The position numbers and the translations under genes were made by a program. From an uncultured Bacteroidales bacterium (GTDB lineage Bacteria > Bacteroidota > Bacteroidia > Bacteroidales > Bacteroidaceae), in contig CALDKD010000089.1 of NCBI GenBank assembly GCA_937898885.1, forward strand, positions 1-64,000: DNA of 64,000 nt. Reading direction: 5' to 3'. The notes under the pieces are model-generated. The model was not told the DNA's origin and searched no databases. It saw only the letters and a program-made list of their open reading frames with translations. Numbering within the stretch: the stretch's first letter is position 1; the number at the start of each line of letters is the position of its first letter. Positions 6,910-17,058 of this stretch are shown here, piece after piece.

Positions 6910-9447
6910 TTATTCCGCAGTAACGGGATTGATAAGCACTGACAAAGAGTCACCTTCTTCGGAATAGTCAATGACGATGCTGTCCCCGGGAACACACTCT
7001 CCATCAATGATTTTCTGCGATACACTATCCTCTACAAGGCTTTGAATTGCCCGCTTAAGCGGCCTTGCCCCATATTCAGTATCAAATCCTTTCCCCGCAA
7101 TGAACTCACGTGCCGCATCTGTCAGACTCATACTGTAGTCCAGCTGCGACATCCTGGTTATTAATTGAGAAAGCTCAAGTGATACAATTTTCTCAGCGGC
7201 AGCCTTGTCCAACTGGTTGAATGTTACAATCTCGTCTATTCGGTTGATGAACTCAGGCGCAAACGACTTATTCAGAGACTTACGTATAAGTTCCTGTGCT
7301 GTAGAGTCTTTTGTACAGGTGCCCGCACTGAACCCTATGCCATTCCCAAACTCCCAGACTTGTCTTGAGCCGATGTTCGAGGTCATAATCAGTACGGTAT
7401 TCCTGAAATCTACCGTACGCCCGTTACTATCGGTCAGACGTCCCTCGTCCATTACCTGAAGAAGCATATTGAACACATCAGAATGTGCCTTTTCAATCTC
7501 GTCAAGCAGAATAATAGAGTAGGGTCTGCGCCTTACTTTCTCAGTAAGCTCGCCACCCTCATCATATCCTACATATCCGGGAGGAGCTCCTACAAGACGT
7601 GATACTGTGAATTTTTCCATAAACTCACTCATATCTACCCTGATGAGCGCATCGGCACTTCCGAACATCTGTATGGCCAGTTCTTTAGCCAACAAGGTCT
7701 TACCAACGCCGGTAGGACCAAGGAACAGGAATGTGCCAATTGGTTTATCCGGGCTTTTCAGGCCAACTCGTCCGCGTTGTATGGCTTTAACAAGTATGTC
7801 TATTGCAGAATCCTGGGCAATCACCTTTGACTTAAGTACTGAGGACAGACCCTTCAGGCGTGTTCCCTCCTCTGTAGCAATCTTCTGTACCGGAACACCG
7901 CTTATCATTGAGACTACCTGTGCAATCTGCTCCGGTCCTACAAGCTCACGGCGGCTGCGTTCCTGCTCTTCCCAGTCTCTGCGCATCTGATCAAGTTCCG
8001 CCATCAACAGCTTCTCCTTGTCGCGGAATCCGGCCGCAGCCTCAAAATCCTGACAACCAGCGGCCTCGTTTTTACTTACGCGAATAGAATCTATCTCCTG
8101 TTCCTTTTCCTCAATGTTTTTTGGAACCGACATATTGAATAGGTGAGTACGTGAGCCTGCCTCATCCATCACATCTATTGCCTTGTCAGGAAAATTCCTA
8201 TCCGTAATGTATCGGTCCGAATACTTGACGCAAGCCCGGACGGCATCTTCAGTATATGTTACATTATGATGCTCCTCATAACGGTCCTTTATCATACGGA
8301 GAATCTGGAGGGTCTCGTCAGGAGTTGTAGGCTCAACTATTATCTTCTGGAAACGTCGTTCCAGGGCACCGTCCTTCTCTATGGTTTTACGATACTCATC
8401 TGTTGTGGTGGAGCCTATGCACTGCAACTCGCCACGTGCCAAGGCCGGTTTCAGCATATTCGCCGCATCCATTGAGCCTGGAGCAGAACCAGCGCCTACA
8501 ATTGTATGTATCTCATCAATGTACAGTATTATGTCTTGATTTGCCTTCAACTCAGAGATAATGGAACGCAATCGCTCCTCAAACTGACCACGATATTTAG
8601 TACCGGCCACAACTGATGACATATCAAGTGATAGCACTCGTTTTCCGAATAGAATTCTAGGAACTTGTTTTTTGATGATGCGCTCAGCCAGCCCCTCTAC
8701 TATAGCGGTTTTTCCAACACCTGGCTCACCTATGATTACCGGATTATTCTTCTTGCGGCGGCTCAGTATCTGTGCAAGTCTTTCAATTTCCTGCTCACGG
8801 CCAACCACCGGGTCAAGCTTGCCTTCCTCTGCCTGTTTCGTCATATCCGTACTGAAATTGTCCAATACCGGAGTCTTGCCACCTTGTCGTGCAGTTGACG
8901 CGGTAGTACTATTCTTGTCTGTAGCTGGGGAGTTGCCAATCGACGAGTCTTCTTCGCCATCCTCCTCATCGGTAAAGCCCATACCCATACGGGTGTCTGG
9001 CTTATACGTCACTAGCTCAATAGTACGTTTGTAATCAATTTTCTGACCATTCAAGATTTTTGAGGCATATGACCTGCTATCTCTCAGAATAGCCAGCAAC
9101 AGATGTTCGGCATCCACAAGGTCCACTTTCAGCATTCTTGCCTCAAGTATGCTTATTCTCAATATCTTAGATGTGTCTGAGGTAACTTTGATCTCATTGA
9201 ATGACACATATTCCGGCTCATTCGGCTGTGTTATAGAAAGGAGGAATTCCTCCAACTTCTGTCTCATACCAGCGAGATCGGTGTCCATACGTGACAGCAA
9301 ATCCATGGCACGATTGCTGCGGTCACGTATGATGCCAAGCAAAAGATGCTCTGGCATTATGACGCCATTGTGAAGGCGATCGGCCTCCTCCTTGCTCAGG
9401 AGCAATATCGCGGCGGCTTTCTCTGATAAATGTCTTTCCATTTCCAT
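6910..9447 (-). CDS. clpC: ClpC-type AAA+ unfoldase (Clp protease ATP-binding subunit)
   Basis: About 845 residues. Clp_N repeats occupy about 1-145, followed by a linker rich in Asp/Glu/Ser. AAA-1 has Walker A GEPGVGKT (about 240-247). A UVR-like segment follows, and AAA-2 has Walker A GPTGVGKT and Walker B ILLDEIEKAH, then a C-terminal D2 domain. The UVR segment and short middle domain mark it as ClpC rather than ClpB. It feeds substrates to ClpP, which is not in this window. Start choice: TAACTTTG at 9469-9462 would be inside the frame if the ATG at 9498 were used, so the ATG at 9447 (or 9441) is preferred. Confidence 0.93.
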   Translation of the reverse strand: MEMERHLSEKAAAILLLSKEEADRLHNGVIMPEHLLLGIIRDRSNRAMDLLSRMDTDLAGMRQKLEEFLLSITQPNEPEYVSFNEIKVTSDTSKILRISILEARMLKVDLVDAEHLLLAILRDSRSYASKILNGQKIDYKRTIELVTYKPDTRMGMGFTDEEDGEEDSSIGNSPATDKNSTTASTARQGGKTPVLDNFSTDMTKQAEEGKLDPVVGREQEIERLAQILSRRKKNNPVIIGEPGVGKTAIVEGLAERIIKKQVPRILFGKRVLSLDMSSVVAGTKYRGQFEERLRSIISELKANQDIILYIDEIHTIVGAGSAPGSMDAANMLKPALARGELQCIGSTTTDEYRKTIEKDGALERRFQKIIVEPTTPDETLQILRMIKDRYEEHHNVTYTEDAVRACVKYSDRYITDRNFPDKAIDVMDEAGSRTHLFNMSVPKNIEEKEQEIDSIRVSKNEAAGCQDFEAAAGFRDKEKLLMAELDQMRRDWEEQERSRRELVGPEQIAQVVSMISGVPVQKIATEEGTRLKGLSSVLKSKVIAQDSAIDILVKAIQRGRVGLKSPDKPIGTFLFLGPTGVGKTLLAKELAIQMFGSADALIRVDMSEFMEKFTVSRLVGAPPGYVGYDEGGELTEKVRRRPYSIILLDEIEKAHSDVFNMLLQVMDEGRLTDSNGRTVDFRNTVLIMTSNIGSRQVWEFGNGIGFSAGTCTKDSTAQELIRKSLNKSFAPEFINRIDEIVTFNQLDKAAAEKIVSLELSQLITRMSQLDYSMSLTDAAREFIAGKGFDTEYGARPLKRAIQSLVEDSVSQKIIDGECVPGDSIVIDYSEEGDSLSVLINPVTAE

Positions 9448-9461
9448 TTTGTATCCAAGGG

Positions 9462-9469
9462 CAAAGTTA
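9462..9469 (-). promoter_or_regulatory. -7 box of clpC
   Basis: A perfect TAACTTTG on the minus strand, 14 bp before the chosen ATG. The -33 element is weak. It supports a short leader and excludes the upstream ATG. Confidence 0.6.
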
Positions 9470-9668
9470 AGCAATATGGCCCTTTCCAATACGGTCATTA
9501 CAAAAGCTGTGCCAAAAACTTTTCAACAGCGTCAGAAAGTCCGGCGTCTTCTTGATTGTTGAAAATATATACCTTATTTGTATAAGGGGGAGCCAATATT
9601 ATTAGTAACTTTACAATCCGATAGGGGTTACCCTCAGATATTACAGAAATAACATAAAACAATAGAAA

Positions 9669-12200
9669 TTGGAACAGGACAGAATTATCAAGGTGAACAT
9701 TGAGGAGGAGATGAAGTCCTCTTATATAGATTATTCAATGTCTGTCATCGTAGCTCGTGCGCTTCCTGATGCACGCGACGGTCTGAAACCGGTACACCGT
9801 AGGATATTGTACAGTATGATGCGTGAGGGCAACACATCAGATAAGGGATATCGCAAGTCGGCCAGAACTGTCGGTGATGTGATGGGTCACTTCCATCCGC
9901 ATGGCGATTCCTCAATCTACGGAGCTCTGGTACGTCTGGCCCAAGACTGGTTTATGCGTTATCCTCTGGTTGACGGTCAGGGAAACTTCGGCTCCATTGA
10001 TGGTGACAGCCCGGCTGCAATGCGATATACAGAGGCCCGCCTGAAGAAATTGGGCGAGGAGATGATGGCCGATATCAAGAAGGATACCGTTGATTTTGCG
10101 CCCAACTACGATGATAAGGATGTTGAGCCAGTAATTCTTCCGGCTACTTTTCCAAATCTGCTGGTGAACGGCGCCACCGGTATCGCTGTCGGTATGGCCA
10201 CGAATATGCCCACACACAACCTAACCGAGGTGATGGACGGATGCATAGCAATGGTTGATAACCCGGATATCGATGTGGACGGCCTTATGCATTACATCAA
10301 GGGACCTGATTTTCCGACAGGAGCATTCATATATGGTGTATCTGGAATAAGGGAGGCTTACGAGACTGGACGCGGCCGCATTGTAATGAGGGCGAAGACA
10401 GAAATAGAGTCTGGACCCGCACACGAGAAGATTGTTGTTACGGAGATTCCGTACAATGTCAATAAGGCAGAGCTGATCAAGTACATAGCTCAGCTTGTCA
10501 CAGACAAGAAGATTGATGGAATAAGCAACGTTAACGATGAGTCAGACCGCGAGGGAATGCGTATAGTCATTGACGTTAAGAAAGACGCCAACGCCAACGT
10601 GGTGCTGAACAAGTTGTTCAAGATGACGCAACTGCAGTCATCATTCAGCGTGAACAATATCGCGCTCGTCAACGGCCGTCCTAAATGCTTGAATCTTAAA
10701 GACCTGATAAAGTGCTTTGTTGACCATAGGCATGAGGTTGTAATCCGACGTACCAAATTTGATCTCAACGAGGCAAAAAAGCGTGCCCATATACTTGAGG
10801 GACTGATTATCGCCTCAGATAACATTGATGAGGTCATAGCTATCATCAAAGCTGCGAAATCTCCGGAAGAGGCTATCCAAAACCTTATGGCAAGGTTCAA
10901 CCTTGATGAAATTCAGGCAAAGGCAATTGTAGAGATGCGTCTGCGCCAGCTTACAGGACTTATGCAGGATCAGCTTCACGAGGAGTACGAGAATCTGCTC
11001 AAGCGCATCAACGAGCTTCAGGAGATTCTTGATAATCCGGAAAGATGCCGCGAGGTTATCAAGGAAGAGATGGCTGCAGTCAAGGAAAAATATGGTGATG
11101 AGCGTCGTACAGAGATTGTGATGGCATCCGAAGAGATCAATCCTGAAGATTTCTATGCTGATGACGCTATGATCATAACCATCTCACACAATGGCTATAT
11201 CAAACGTACACAACTTACAGAATATCGTCTTCAGGCACGCGGCGGAGTAGGTTCTCGTGGAAGCGACAAGCGCGAGGAGGATTTCATTGAGCATCTTTTC
11301 ACGGCCACAATGCATAACTACATTCTCTTCTTTACAGAGAATGGTATGTATCACTGGATAAGGGTATTCGATATACCAGAAGGTGCGAAGAACTCAAAGG
11401 GCAGGGCAATACAGAATCTTCTGAACATTGACCAAAATAACAGAATTACCGCATCAATCGCCATCAAATCGTTTGATGACCAGGAATTCAAGGAGAGTCA
11501 TTATCTGGTATTCTGCACCAGCAACGGTACAATAAAGAAAACATCGCTGGCTGAATACTCCAGCAGACGCAAGGATGGTGCCGGTGTGCGCGCAATCAAT
11601 CTTGTCGAGGGCGACAGAGTGGTGAATGTACTGCTCACAAACGGCGAGAATGAACTTCTTGTTGCAAACAGTAACGGACGCGCAGTCCGCTTCAACGAGA
11701 GTACGGTACGCCCGATGGGCCGTACATCGACTGGTGTAAGAGGAATGACGCTTGATGATGACGGAACCGACCATGTAGTAGGTATGGTAGCCGTAAATGA
11801 CACTGAGAGCGAGACCATTCTCATTGTATCGGAGCTCGGTTATGGAAAGCGCTCGGATATTGAGGATTACCGTAAGACTAACCGTGGTGGAAAGGGTGTA
11901 AAGACCATTAACATAACAGAAAAGACCGGTAAGCTTATATCAATACAGACCGTAACAGACGACAACAACCTTATGATTATCAACAAGTCTGGTATTGCCA
12001 TCAGGCTTGACGTCTCCACCATACGTGTAATGGGTAGAGCCACACAGGGGGTACGTCTCATCAACCTGGAAAAGCGAGGCGATGAGATAGCATCAATCTG
12101 CAAGGTCGATGCCGAGCCGGATGAGGCTGATGTTGAGGCAATTACGGAAGAGCAGGGGAGTGATCAGCCAATACAGTCCGATACACTTGAAGAAGTGTAA
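9669..12200 (+). CDS. gyrA: DNA gyrase subunit A
   Basis: 843 residues. The winged-helix/breakage-reunion domain has the catalytic tyrosine at Tyr120 (AAMRYTE) and the quinolone region HPHGDSSIYGALVRLAQ. The C-terminal six-blade beta-pinwheel follows; the GyrA box is recognisable as QARGGVGS near 520. Introduces negative supercoils together with GyrB. The start codon is TTG: a TAG sits two codons upstream and the next in-frame ATG (Met15) would remove the conserved DRIIKVNIEEE lead, so TTG is well supported. Position 85, equivalent to E. coli Asp87, is Gly. It is divergent from clpC and followed after 56 bp by a TPR gene. Confidence 0.97.
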   Translation: MEQDRIIKVNIEEEMKSSYIDYSMSVIVARALPDARDGLKPVHRRILYSMMREGNTSDKGYRKSARTVGDVMGHFHPHGDSSIYGALVRLAQDWFMRYPLVDGQGNFGSIDGDSPAAMRYTEARLKKLGEEMMADIKKDTVDFAPNYDDKDVEPVILPATFPNLLVNGATGIAVGMATNMPTHNLTEVMDGCIAMVDNPDIDVDGLMHYIKGPDFPTGAFIYGVSGIREAYETGRGRIVMRAKTEIESGPAHEKIVVTEIPYNVNKAELIKYIAQLVTDKKIDGISNVNDESDREGMRIVIDVKKDANANVVLNKLFKMTQLQSSFSVNNIALVNGRPKCLNLKDLIKCFVDHRHEVVIRRTKFDLNEAKKRAHILEGLIIASDNIDEVIAIIKAAKSPEEAIQNLMARFNLDEIQAKAIVEMRLRQLTGLMQDQLHEEYENLLKRINELQEILDNPERCREVIKEEMAAVKEKYGDERRTEIVMASEEINPEDFYADDAMIITISHNGYIKRTQLTEYRLQARGGVGSRGSDKREEDFIEHLFTATMHNYILFFTENGMYHWIRVFDIPEGAKNSKGRAIQNLLNIDQNNRITASIAIKSFDDQEFKESHYLVFCTSNGTIKKTSLAEYSSRRKDGAGVRAINLVEGDRVVNVLLTNGENELLVANSNGRAVRFNESTVRPMGRTSTGVRGMTLDDDGTDHVVGMVAVNDTESETILIVSELGYGKRSDIEDYRKTNRGGKGVKTINITEKTGKLISIQTVTDDNNLMIINKSGIAIRLDVSTIRVMGRATQGVRLINLEKRGDEIASICKVDAEPDEADVEAITEEQGSDQPIQSDTLEEV

Positions 12201-12256
12201 TTAAACCTTTTATTAATTGAATATTCAAATTAGTGTAAACTTAAATCAATAGTCAG

Positions 12257-13552
12257 ATGAAAAGAGTATTATTTATGTTAGTTTCAGTTCTGTGCATCAG
12301 TGGAGTTACATTTGCACAGAAAGCCGACAAAGAGGCTCTGAAGGCAATTCAGAAAGCAACAAAGGAGGCACAGCAAGTAGTAAGAAGCGCAAAGGAGCAG
12401 CTTGGCGATGGCGGCAACGTAAGTCAGGCAAAGAGACTCATTGAGCAAGCACTTAAGAATGAATACACAAAAGAGGATGCCGATACTTGGGGCATTGCCG
12501 GTGATGTGTATCAGAAACTTTATATGGTTGAGAATATTAAGACTGCACAGAACCAGCCTTGTGACACTGTTGCCATGTACGACTATCTTATGAAAATGTA
12601 CGACTGCTACAATCATTGCGACTCACTGCAGCAGATTCCAAACGAGAAGGGCAAGACCTCTACAGCGTGCCGTGACAAGAATGCTACATATATGGACAAC
12701 AACCGTACCAACCTTATCAATGGAGGTATTTTCTACTTTAACCGCCGTCGTGACTATGCAAAGGCATTTGACATCTTTGCAAAGTACTACGAAGTTGGAG
12801 AGATGCCAATGATGCAGCGTTTCAACAAGGAGAATCCTGATTATGAGGCTCTTGCAACACAGTTCGCATATTATCCCACATTAGCAGCATATCAGATGCA
12901 GGATTACAAGAAGGTCTTGAGATTCTGCGACTTAGGCGTTGCTGATGAAGAGAACGGTGAGACCTGCTTCAGATTCAAGAGCATTGCTTACGAGAACCTC
13001 GCTGACACTGCACAGTGGATAGAGACTCTTAAGGATGGTATCAAGAAATTCCCGACAGAGGACTATTATTATCTGCGTTTGCTTGGCTATTATGACGAGA
13101 TTGGCAATATGGATCAGATGGAGTCTTTCGTGACTGAAATGCTTCAGGTTGATCCGAACAAGGCATACAATCATTATGTACTTGGATATCTCCGTCAGAA
13201 TCAGAAGAACTATCTTGACGCAATCGAGGCTTACAAGACTGCTATTGAGAAGGATTCCAACTTGATAGAGGCATACATCAATATGGGTCTTTGCTATATG
13301 TTTGAGGCCAATAACTATATTGACAGCCAGAGTGACGTAAAGTACAATACACCAGCATACAAGAAAGTTATTGAGACTGAGAAGAAGTACTACGAGGATG
13401 CTCTTCCTGCATTTGAGAAAGTTCGCGAGCTTGCTCCAAACGATGTAAAGAAATGGGGACAGATGCTATATCAGATCTACTACAAACTGAATATGGCAAA
13501 AGAGCTCAACCAGATTGAGACAATTCTGAAAGCAGAAGGACTTGCAGAATAA
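12257..13552 (+). CDS. Exported tetratricopeptide-repeat protein
   Basis: 431 residues. A signal peptide (about 1-20, ending VTFA-QK) and a Lys/Ala/Glu-rich helical start precede several TPR-like helix pairs. The clearest is NYLDAIEAYKTAIEKDSNLI near 315. A location in the periplasm or attached to the outer membrane is inferred. Co-directional with gyrA across 56 bp with no terminator seen, so probably co-transcribed. A strong terminator follows. The function is unknown beyond protein-protein interaction. Confidence 0.8.
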   Translation: MKRVLFMLVSVLCISGVTFAQKADKEALKAIQKATKEAQQVVRSAKEQLGDGGNVSQAKRLIEQALKNEYTKEDADTWGIAGDVYQKLYMVENIKTAQNQPCDTVAMYDYLMKMYDCYNHCDSLQQIPNEKGKTSTACRDKNATYMDNNRTNLINGGIFYFNRRRDYAKAFDIFAKYYEVGEMPMMQRFNKENPDYEALATQFAYYPTLAAYQMQDYKKVLRFCDLGVADEENGETCFRFKSIAYENLADTAQWIETLKDGIKKFPTEDYYYLRLLGYYDEIGNMDQMESFVTEMLQVDPNKAYNHYVLGYLRQNQKNYLDAIEAYKTAIEKDSNLIEAYINMGLCYMFEANNYIDSQSDVKYNTPAYKKVIETEKKYYEDALPAFEKVRELAPNDVKKWGQMLYQIYYKLNMAKELNQIETILKAEGLAE

Positions 13553-13577
13553 GCGTTAATTTAGTCAACTAATTTAT

Positions 13578-13610
13578 GTGGAGAGATTCGTATGAGTCTC
13601 TCCACTTTTT
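13578..13610 (+). terminator. Terminator after the gyrA-TPR unit
   Basis: Perfect 9-bp stem GTGGAGAGA (13578-13586) / TCTCTCCAC (13597-13605), a 10-nt loop, then five T. Confidence 0.9.
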
Positions 13611-13684
13611 GTTCAAGACGATAGAGATAGGATATAGACCGCTTTCTCCTATTTAACATAATAGTTATTATAGGGAAATGCGAA

Positions 13685-14320
13685 TCAGAATAAGGAGATA
13701 AATATAATAACTAAAAATGTGCTATAAAACGTGCACTGTATGAGTCTGATATCCTCAATCTGATATCCAGAGGACGTAAAAAGAGTCTCAGCAGCGTGAG
13801 ATGATGAATAACGATCGTTGTTCTTTACAAAGATTCTGTACAACATATAAAATAAAGCCCCAATCAGTAATCCTGTAAAAATACAGAATAACAATACTAC
13901 AAAGAGACTCTCTCCATTATATACGCGTGCCCAAGAGTACGTAATCATCCACAATATTGACGAAAATGTGAAGAATGCACTTCTGATACTCAAAAAAAGA
14001 AACGTGACAAGGCAAAACGGTATAATTGTAATGCCAAGTATGCTTGGATCAGGAAATTGTTTCGTCAGAAATGGTTTTATGACATAAGTTGCCAATACTA
14101 TACAACAAGCTATTGCCAATGCCTGCATAGACAGCATCCAAATCAACTTATGCGAGTTGTTATCACGAAATATAACATATATAGCCACCAATATGACAGG
14201 TATCCAGAATACCGGCATTGATATATATGGTGAGATTCCATCTAAAAAGATAGAATCACAATTATTAATATCTTGAGTGATTCTATCGCTGAATTGTATC
14301 AGCTGCTGTAAATCAATCAT
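13685..14320 (-). CDS. PAP2-like integral membrane protein, catalytic motifs degenerate
   Basis: 211 residues with about six membrane spans. The order of segments follows membrane PAP2 phosphatases (undecaprenyl-PP phosphatase type): an IKPFLTKQFP segment where KxxxxxxRP is expected, and WARVYNGES where SRxxxGxHxxxD is expected. The Arg and His residues needed for phosphotransfer are largely missing, and no PSGH motif can be found. It closes the Bat operon, 7 bp after batE. Either a very divergent PAP2 or an inactive relative with a structural role. Confidence 0.5.
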   Translation of the reverse strand: MIDLQQLIQFSDRITQDINNCDSIFLDGISPYISMPVFWIPVILVAIYVIFRDNNSHKLIWMLSMQALAIACCIVLATYVIKPFLTKQFPDPSILGITIIPFCLVTFLFLSIRSAFFTFSSILWMITYSWARVYNGESLFVVLLFCIFTGLLIGALFYMLYRIFVKNNDRYSSSHAAETLFTSSGYQIEDIRLIQCTFYSTFLVIIFISLF

Positions 14321-14327
14321 TTATCTA

Positions 14328-15146
14328 TCAGATGATTTCTAATGACGACACTGGGATCCAGCCTTCATTACCGTCATTCAGACGAATTTCCACCCAATCT
14401 TTCATTGTATTGTCTAATACACGGACTTTTCGTCCCTCGTGTATAATGAAAAGTTCCGTTCCATTGTCATTCGGTGTGCTCTTAACGGTAACGCTTGGCG
14501 ACATTATTATTGCGCTGTCACTCTTTACAAGACTGTTTTTCTGGCTGGATGCAAAACAGAATGACATTATTGATAACACCAGTAATGCTACTGCCATACC
14601 GAATGAAACCTTCTTGACTGCTACTTTGTTATTGAATAAATATAGACCAACGGACAACACCAGCATAGCAAACAATACAATTGTCATTATTGCCCATTGC
14701 TCCACGTTCATCAATGCTGCAAGATACTTCATCCAAGTAACTATAAACAACTCATTTACATTGGTTTCCTTATCTACTATCCGGCTTCTGGCGAATTCCA
14801 GATTGAAGCGAATATCATTATCTGAGGGATCAAGCTGATATGCTCGCTCATAATTAAGTATCGCCTTTGCAATCTCATCAAGCTTGAAGTACGCGTTCCC
14901 TAAATTCATATACAGGGCTGATGACACACCCTGATTCTCAATCACTTTCTCATATATGGCAGCAGCTGTTGTGTAGTCTCCCTGAATATAGGCACTGTCG
15001 GCCTGGACTATTCCATAAGAATTTACTGCCAGACTATCGCCTGTAAAAAACATTGACTGCTCACCACTATCGTTATTATCAGTTTGAGCAATTGTATAAG
15101 TTGATGATAATGAAAAAACCAATACAAGAATGAGTATCTTTTTCAT
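14328..15146 (-). CDS. batE: BatE: TPR and SH3-domain membrane protein
   Basis: 272 residues. A signal peptide (about 1-20) is followed by TPR units (about 55-120, including YMNLGNAYFKLDEIAKAI). Two membrane spans come next (about 145-165 and 177-197). The C-terminal bacterial SH3 domain (about 212-272) has the usual KVRVLDNTMKDWVEIRL...GWIPVSSLE pattern. BatE is the terminal member of the Bacteroides aerotolerance operon. The role in envelope complex assembly or oxidative stress tolerance is from the family. It follows batD by 27 bp. Confidence 0.85.
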   Translation of the reverse strand: MKKILILVLVFSLSSTYTIAQTDNNDSGEQSMFFTGDSLAVNSYGIVQADSAYIQGDYTTAAAIYEKVIENQGVSSALYMNLGNAYFKLDEIAKAILNYERAYQLDPSDNDIRFNLEFARSRIVDKETNVNELFIVTWMKYLAALMNVEQWAIMTIVLFAMLVLSVGLYLFNNKVAVKKVSFGMAVALLVLSIMSFCFASSQKNSLVKSDSAIIMSPSVTVKSTPNDNGTELFIIHEGRKVRVLDNTMKDWVEIRLNDGNEGWIPVSSLEII

Positions 15147-15173
15147 AATGCTTTTACTCTAAATAACAGACAA

Positions 15174-17027
15174 TTAATGTTTGATCGAGTTCTCCATCTG
15201 TCCGATTACGGCCGCCGACTCATTATAAATCTGATCCATTCGTCCCGAATCATCTCCTGGAGCATAACGTGCAAATTCGCAATCGCTTATCAGTTGGGTC
15301 AACTGATTAATTATCTGTTCATTTACACCTCTTTCGCGCAACTGTGATGCAATGTTGTCTTTGGACAATTCCGCTACCGGTATTGACAGTTTGTCACCTA
15401 CATATCCGCATAAGGCTTTGAATGTCTCATCGTAGAACTCATCCTTCTTGTTCTCAGTCATTAGTTTCCGAACCGTCTTCAAACGTTTGGTCGCCACAGA
15501 ATTGGCTTTTTTACGTTTTGTCTGTACTACATTGGTAGTATCCTTGATACGCTTTCTGTACATTATCACCAACAACATCAGAATGAATAACGGGAGCAGC
15601 AACAATATCCAGAACATATATGACTCAAAGAACATATTACCAGGCTGAATCAGTTTTCCAGTTGTATTGTGAAATCTTACATCCTGCCCCACAAACTTGA
15701 GATCTTCCTTGCTCACATAACCGGAAACGGTAGAAGCCTCACTCCCCTCTCCTTTCTCAACGTTGAGCGTGTATTCCTGAGTCTTAAGTGTCTTATAAGA
15801 CTTACTGGCTACGTCAAAATACTGAAACTCAACGGCAGGTATCACGTATTGTCCGGCATGACGTGGAATTGCCAGATACTCAAACACCTTATTTCCAGAC
15901 TGGCCGGTAGTCTTCAGAGAGAATCTGTTATCAACCTTTGGGTCATATATATCAAAGTCTTGTGGATATTTAAGTTCGGGAGTCTTCACAAGTTTCATAT
16001 TGCCAGTGCCGGAAATCACCACCGTCACAGTAACAGCCTCATTTGCCTTCAAATTCTCGGTGCTGATGCTGGAACTGATTGAGAAATCTCCCACTCCACC
16101 CATAAACGCGCTTGTCTTGCCTGCCGGTAGTGCATCTACGTGAATCGTCACAGGGTTGGTTGTCAGTTCTTTCTTAGTCTCCACATAGCGTCCGCCATTA
16201 AAGAACATATCGAAAATGTCGTTGCTCTCTATTGCTTGCGCGACTACGCCTTCAAACGATGTGGCAGGAATCTCTAGATCACCTGATTGTTGAGGGAACA
16301 GCACATACTGACTCCACACCAATGTCTGATAATTACGTCCGTTGTAGTGCTCAAGCTCAAACTCCTTATTCTGTGGAAGCTCCACTTCTTGAACGTGGAA
16401 ATTCTTCAGATCCGGCATCTTATTACTCAGCGAGCGTAGATTAACCAGACTATATACCTTGAATGTAAGGAGCAAAGCCTCTTGCTCATAGACCCTTGTC
16501 TTACTGACAATAGCCCGCATGAACAGATCCGAGTTGGATATGTTACCCGAGCCGCTGCCTTGCGATGGCTGTGACTGAGCTGCGTTCTGTTGTTGTCTTT
16601 GCCTTGACTGCTGAGACGCGGACTGAGACTGGCTATCCTGTGGCAGCACCTTTATTTTCAACGAGTTGGAAGTATAAGTCTCACCTCCTACCTCAACAGT
16701 AGCGCCAGGAATAGTAAACTCGCCCTCCTCCTCACCTACCAATACATAGGTATATGTTACTGTGGACGATGACTCAATCTTGCCATTAATAATGGACGTA
16801 CTGCTCCTTGTTGACGTACTAGGTCCTGCCAATACTTGAAAGCCCTCAACAGAGGCCATCCTCATCTTTTTGGCATTTGATGCGTTAACAGTATATTCCA
16901 GTCTGAAATTATCGCCAGCTACCACAGCTTTCGGAGCCTGCGCGGTAAAAGTCACGTCTTTTGCCGCACTGACTGTAAGTATTGACAAAAACATCAGGGC
17001 AATGAGCCCAATCCTCTTAGTTACCAT
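15174..17027 (-). CDS. batD: BatD: large exported protein of the Bat complex
   Basis: 617 residues. A signal peptide (about 1-22) precedes immunoglobulin-like strands typical of the BatD/oxygen-tolerance family. A Gln/Ser-rich linker lies at about 132-158. One membrane span (about 470-492, MFWILLLLPLFILMLLVIMY) is followed by a cytoplasmic tail of about 120 residues. Such proteins scaffold the VWA proteins at the periplasmic face. It is flanked by batC and batE in the canonical order. Confidence 0.88.
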   Translation of the reverse strand: MVTKRIGLIALMFLSILTVSAAKDVTFTAQAPKAVVAGDNFRLEYTVNASNAKKMRMASVEGFQVLAGPSTSTRSSTSIINGKIESSSTVTYTYVLVGEEEGEFTIPGATVEVGGETYTSNSLKIKVLPQDSQSQSASQQSRQRQQQNAAQSQPSQGSGSGNISNSDLFMRAIVSKTRVYEQEALLLTFKVYSLVNLRSLSNKMPDLKNFHVQEVELPQNKEFELEHYNGRNYQTLVWSQYVLFPQQSGDLEIPATSFEGVVAQAIESNDIFDMFFNGGRYVETKKELTTNPVTIHVDALPAGKTSAFMGGVGDFSISSSISTENLKANEAVTVTVVISGTGNMKLVKTPELKYPQDFDIYDPKVDNRFSLKTTGQSGNKVFEYLAIPRHAGQYVIPAVEFQYFDVASKSYKTLKTQEYTLNVEKGEGSEASTVSGYVSKEDLKFVGQDVRFHNTTGKLIQPGNMFFESYMFWILLLLPLFILMLLVIMYRKRIKDTTNVVQTKRKKANSVATKRLKTVRKLMTENKKDEFYDETFKALCGYVGDKLSIPVAELSKDNIASQLRERGVNEQIINQLTQLISDCEFARYAPGDDSGRMDQIYNESAAVIGQMENSIKH

Positions 17028-17058
17028 ATAATCAGTATAAACTGTTCATTTAACCATA

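Noticed and set aside
9577..9613. Possible gyrA promoter (TTTG with TAACTTTA)
   Set aside because: The spacer is 25 bp and the -7 box is imperfect, so it is not listed as a feature; another start site may be used.
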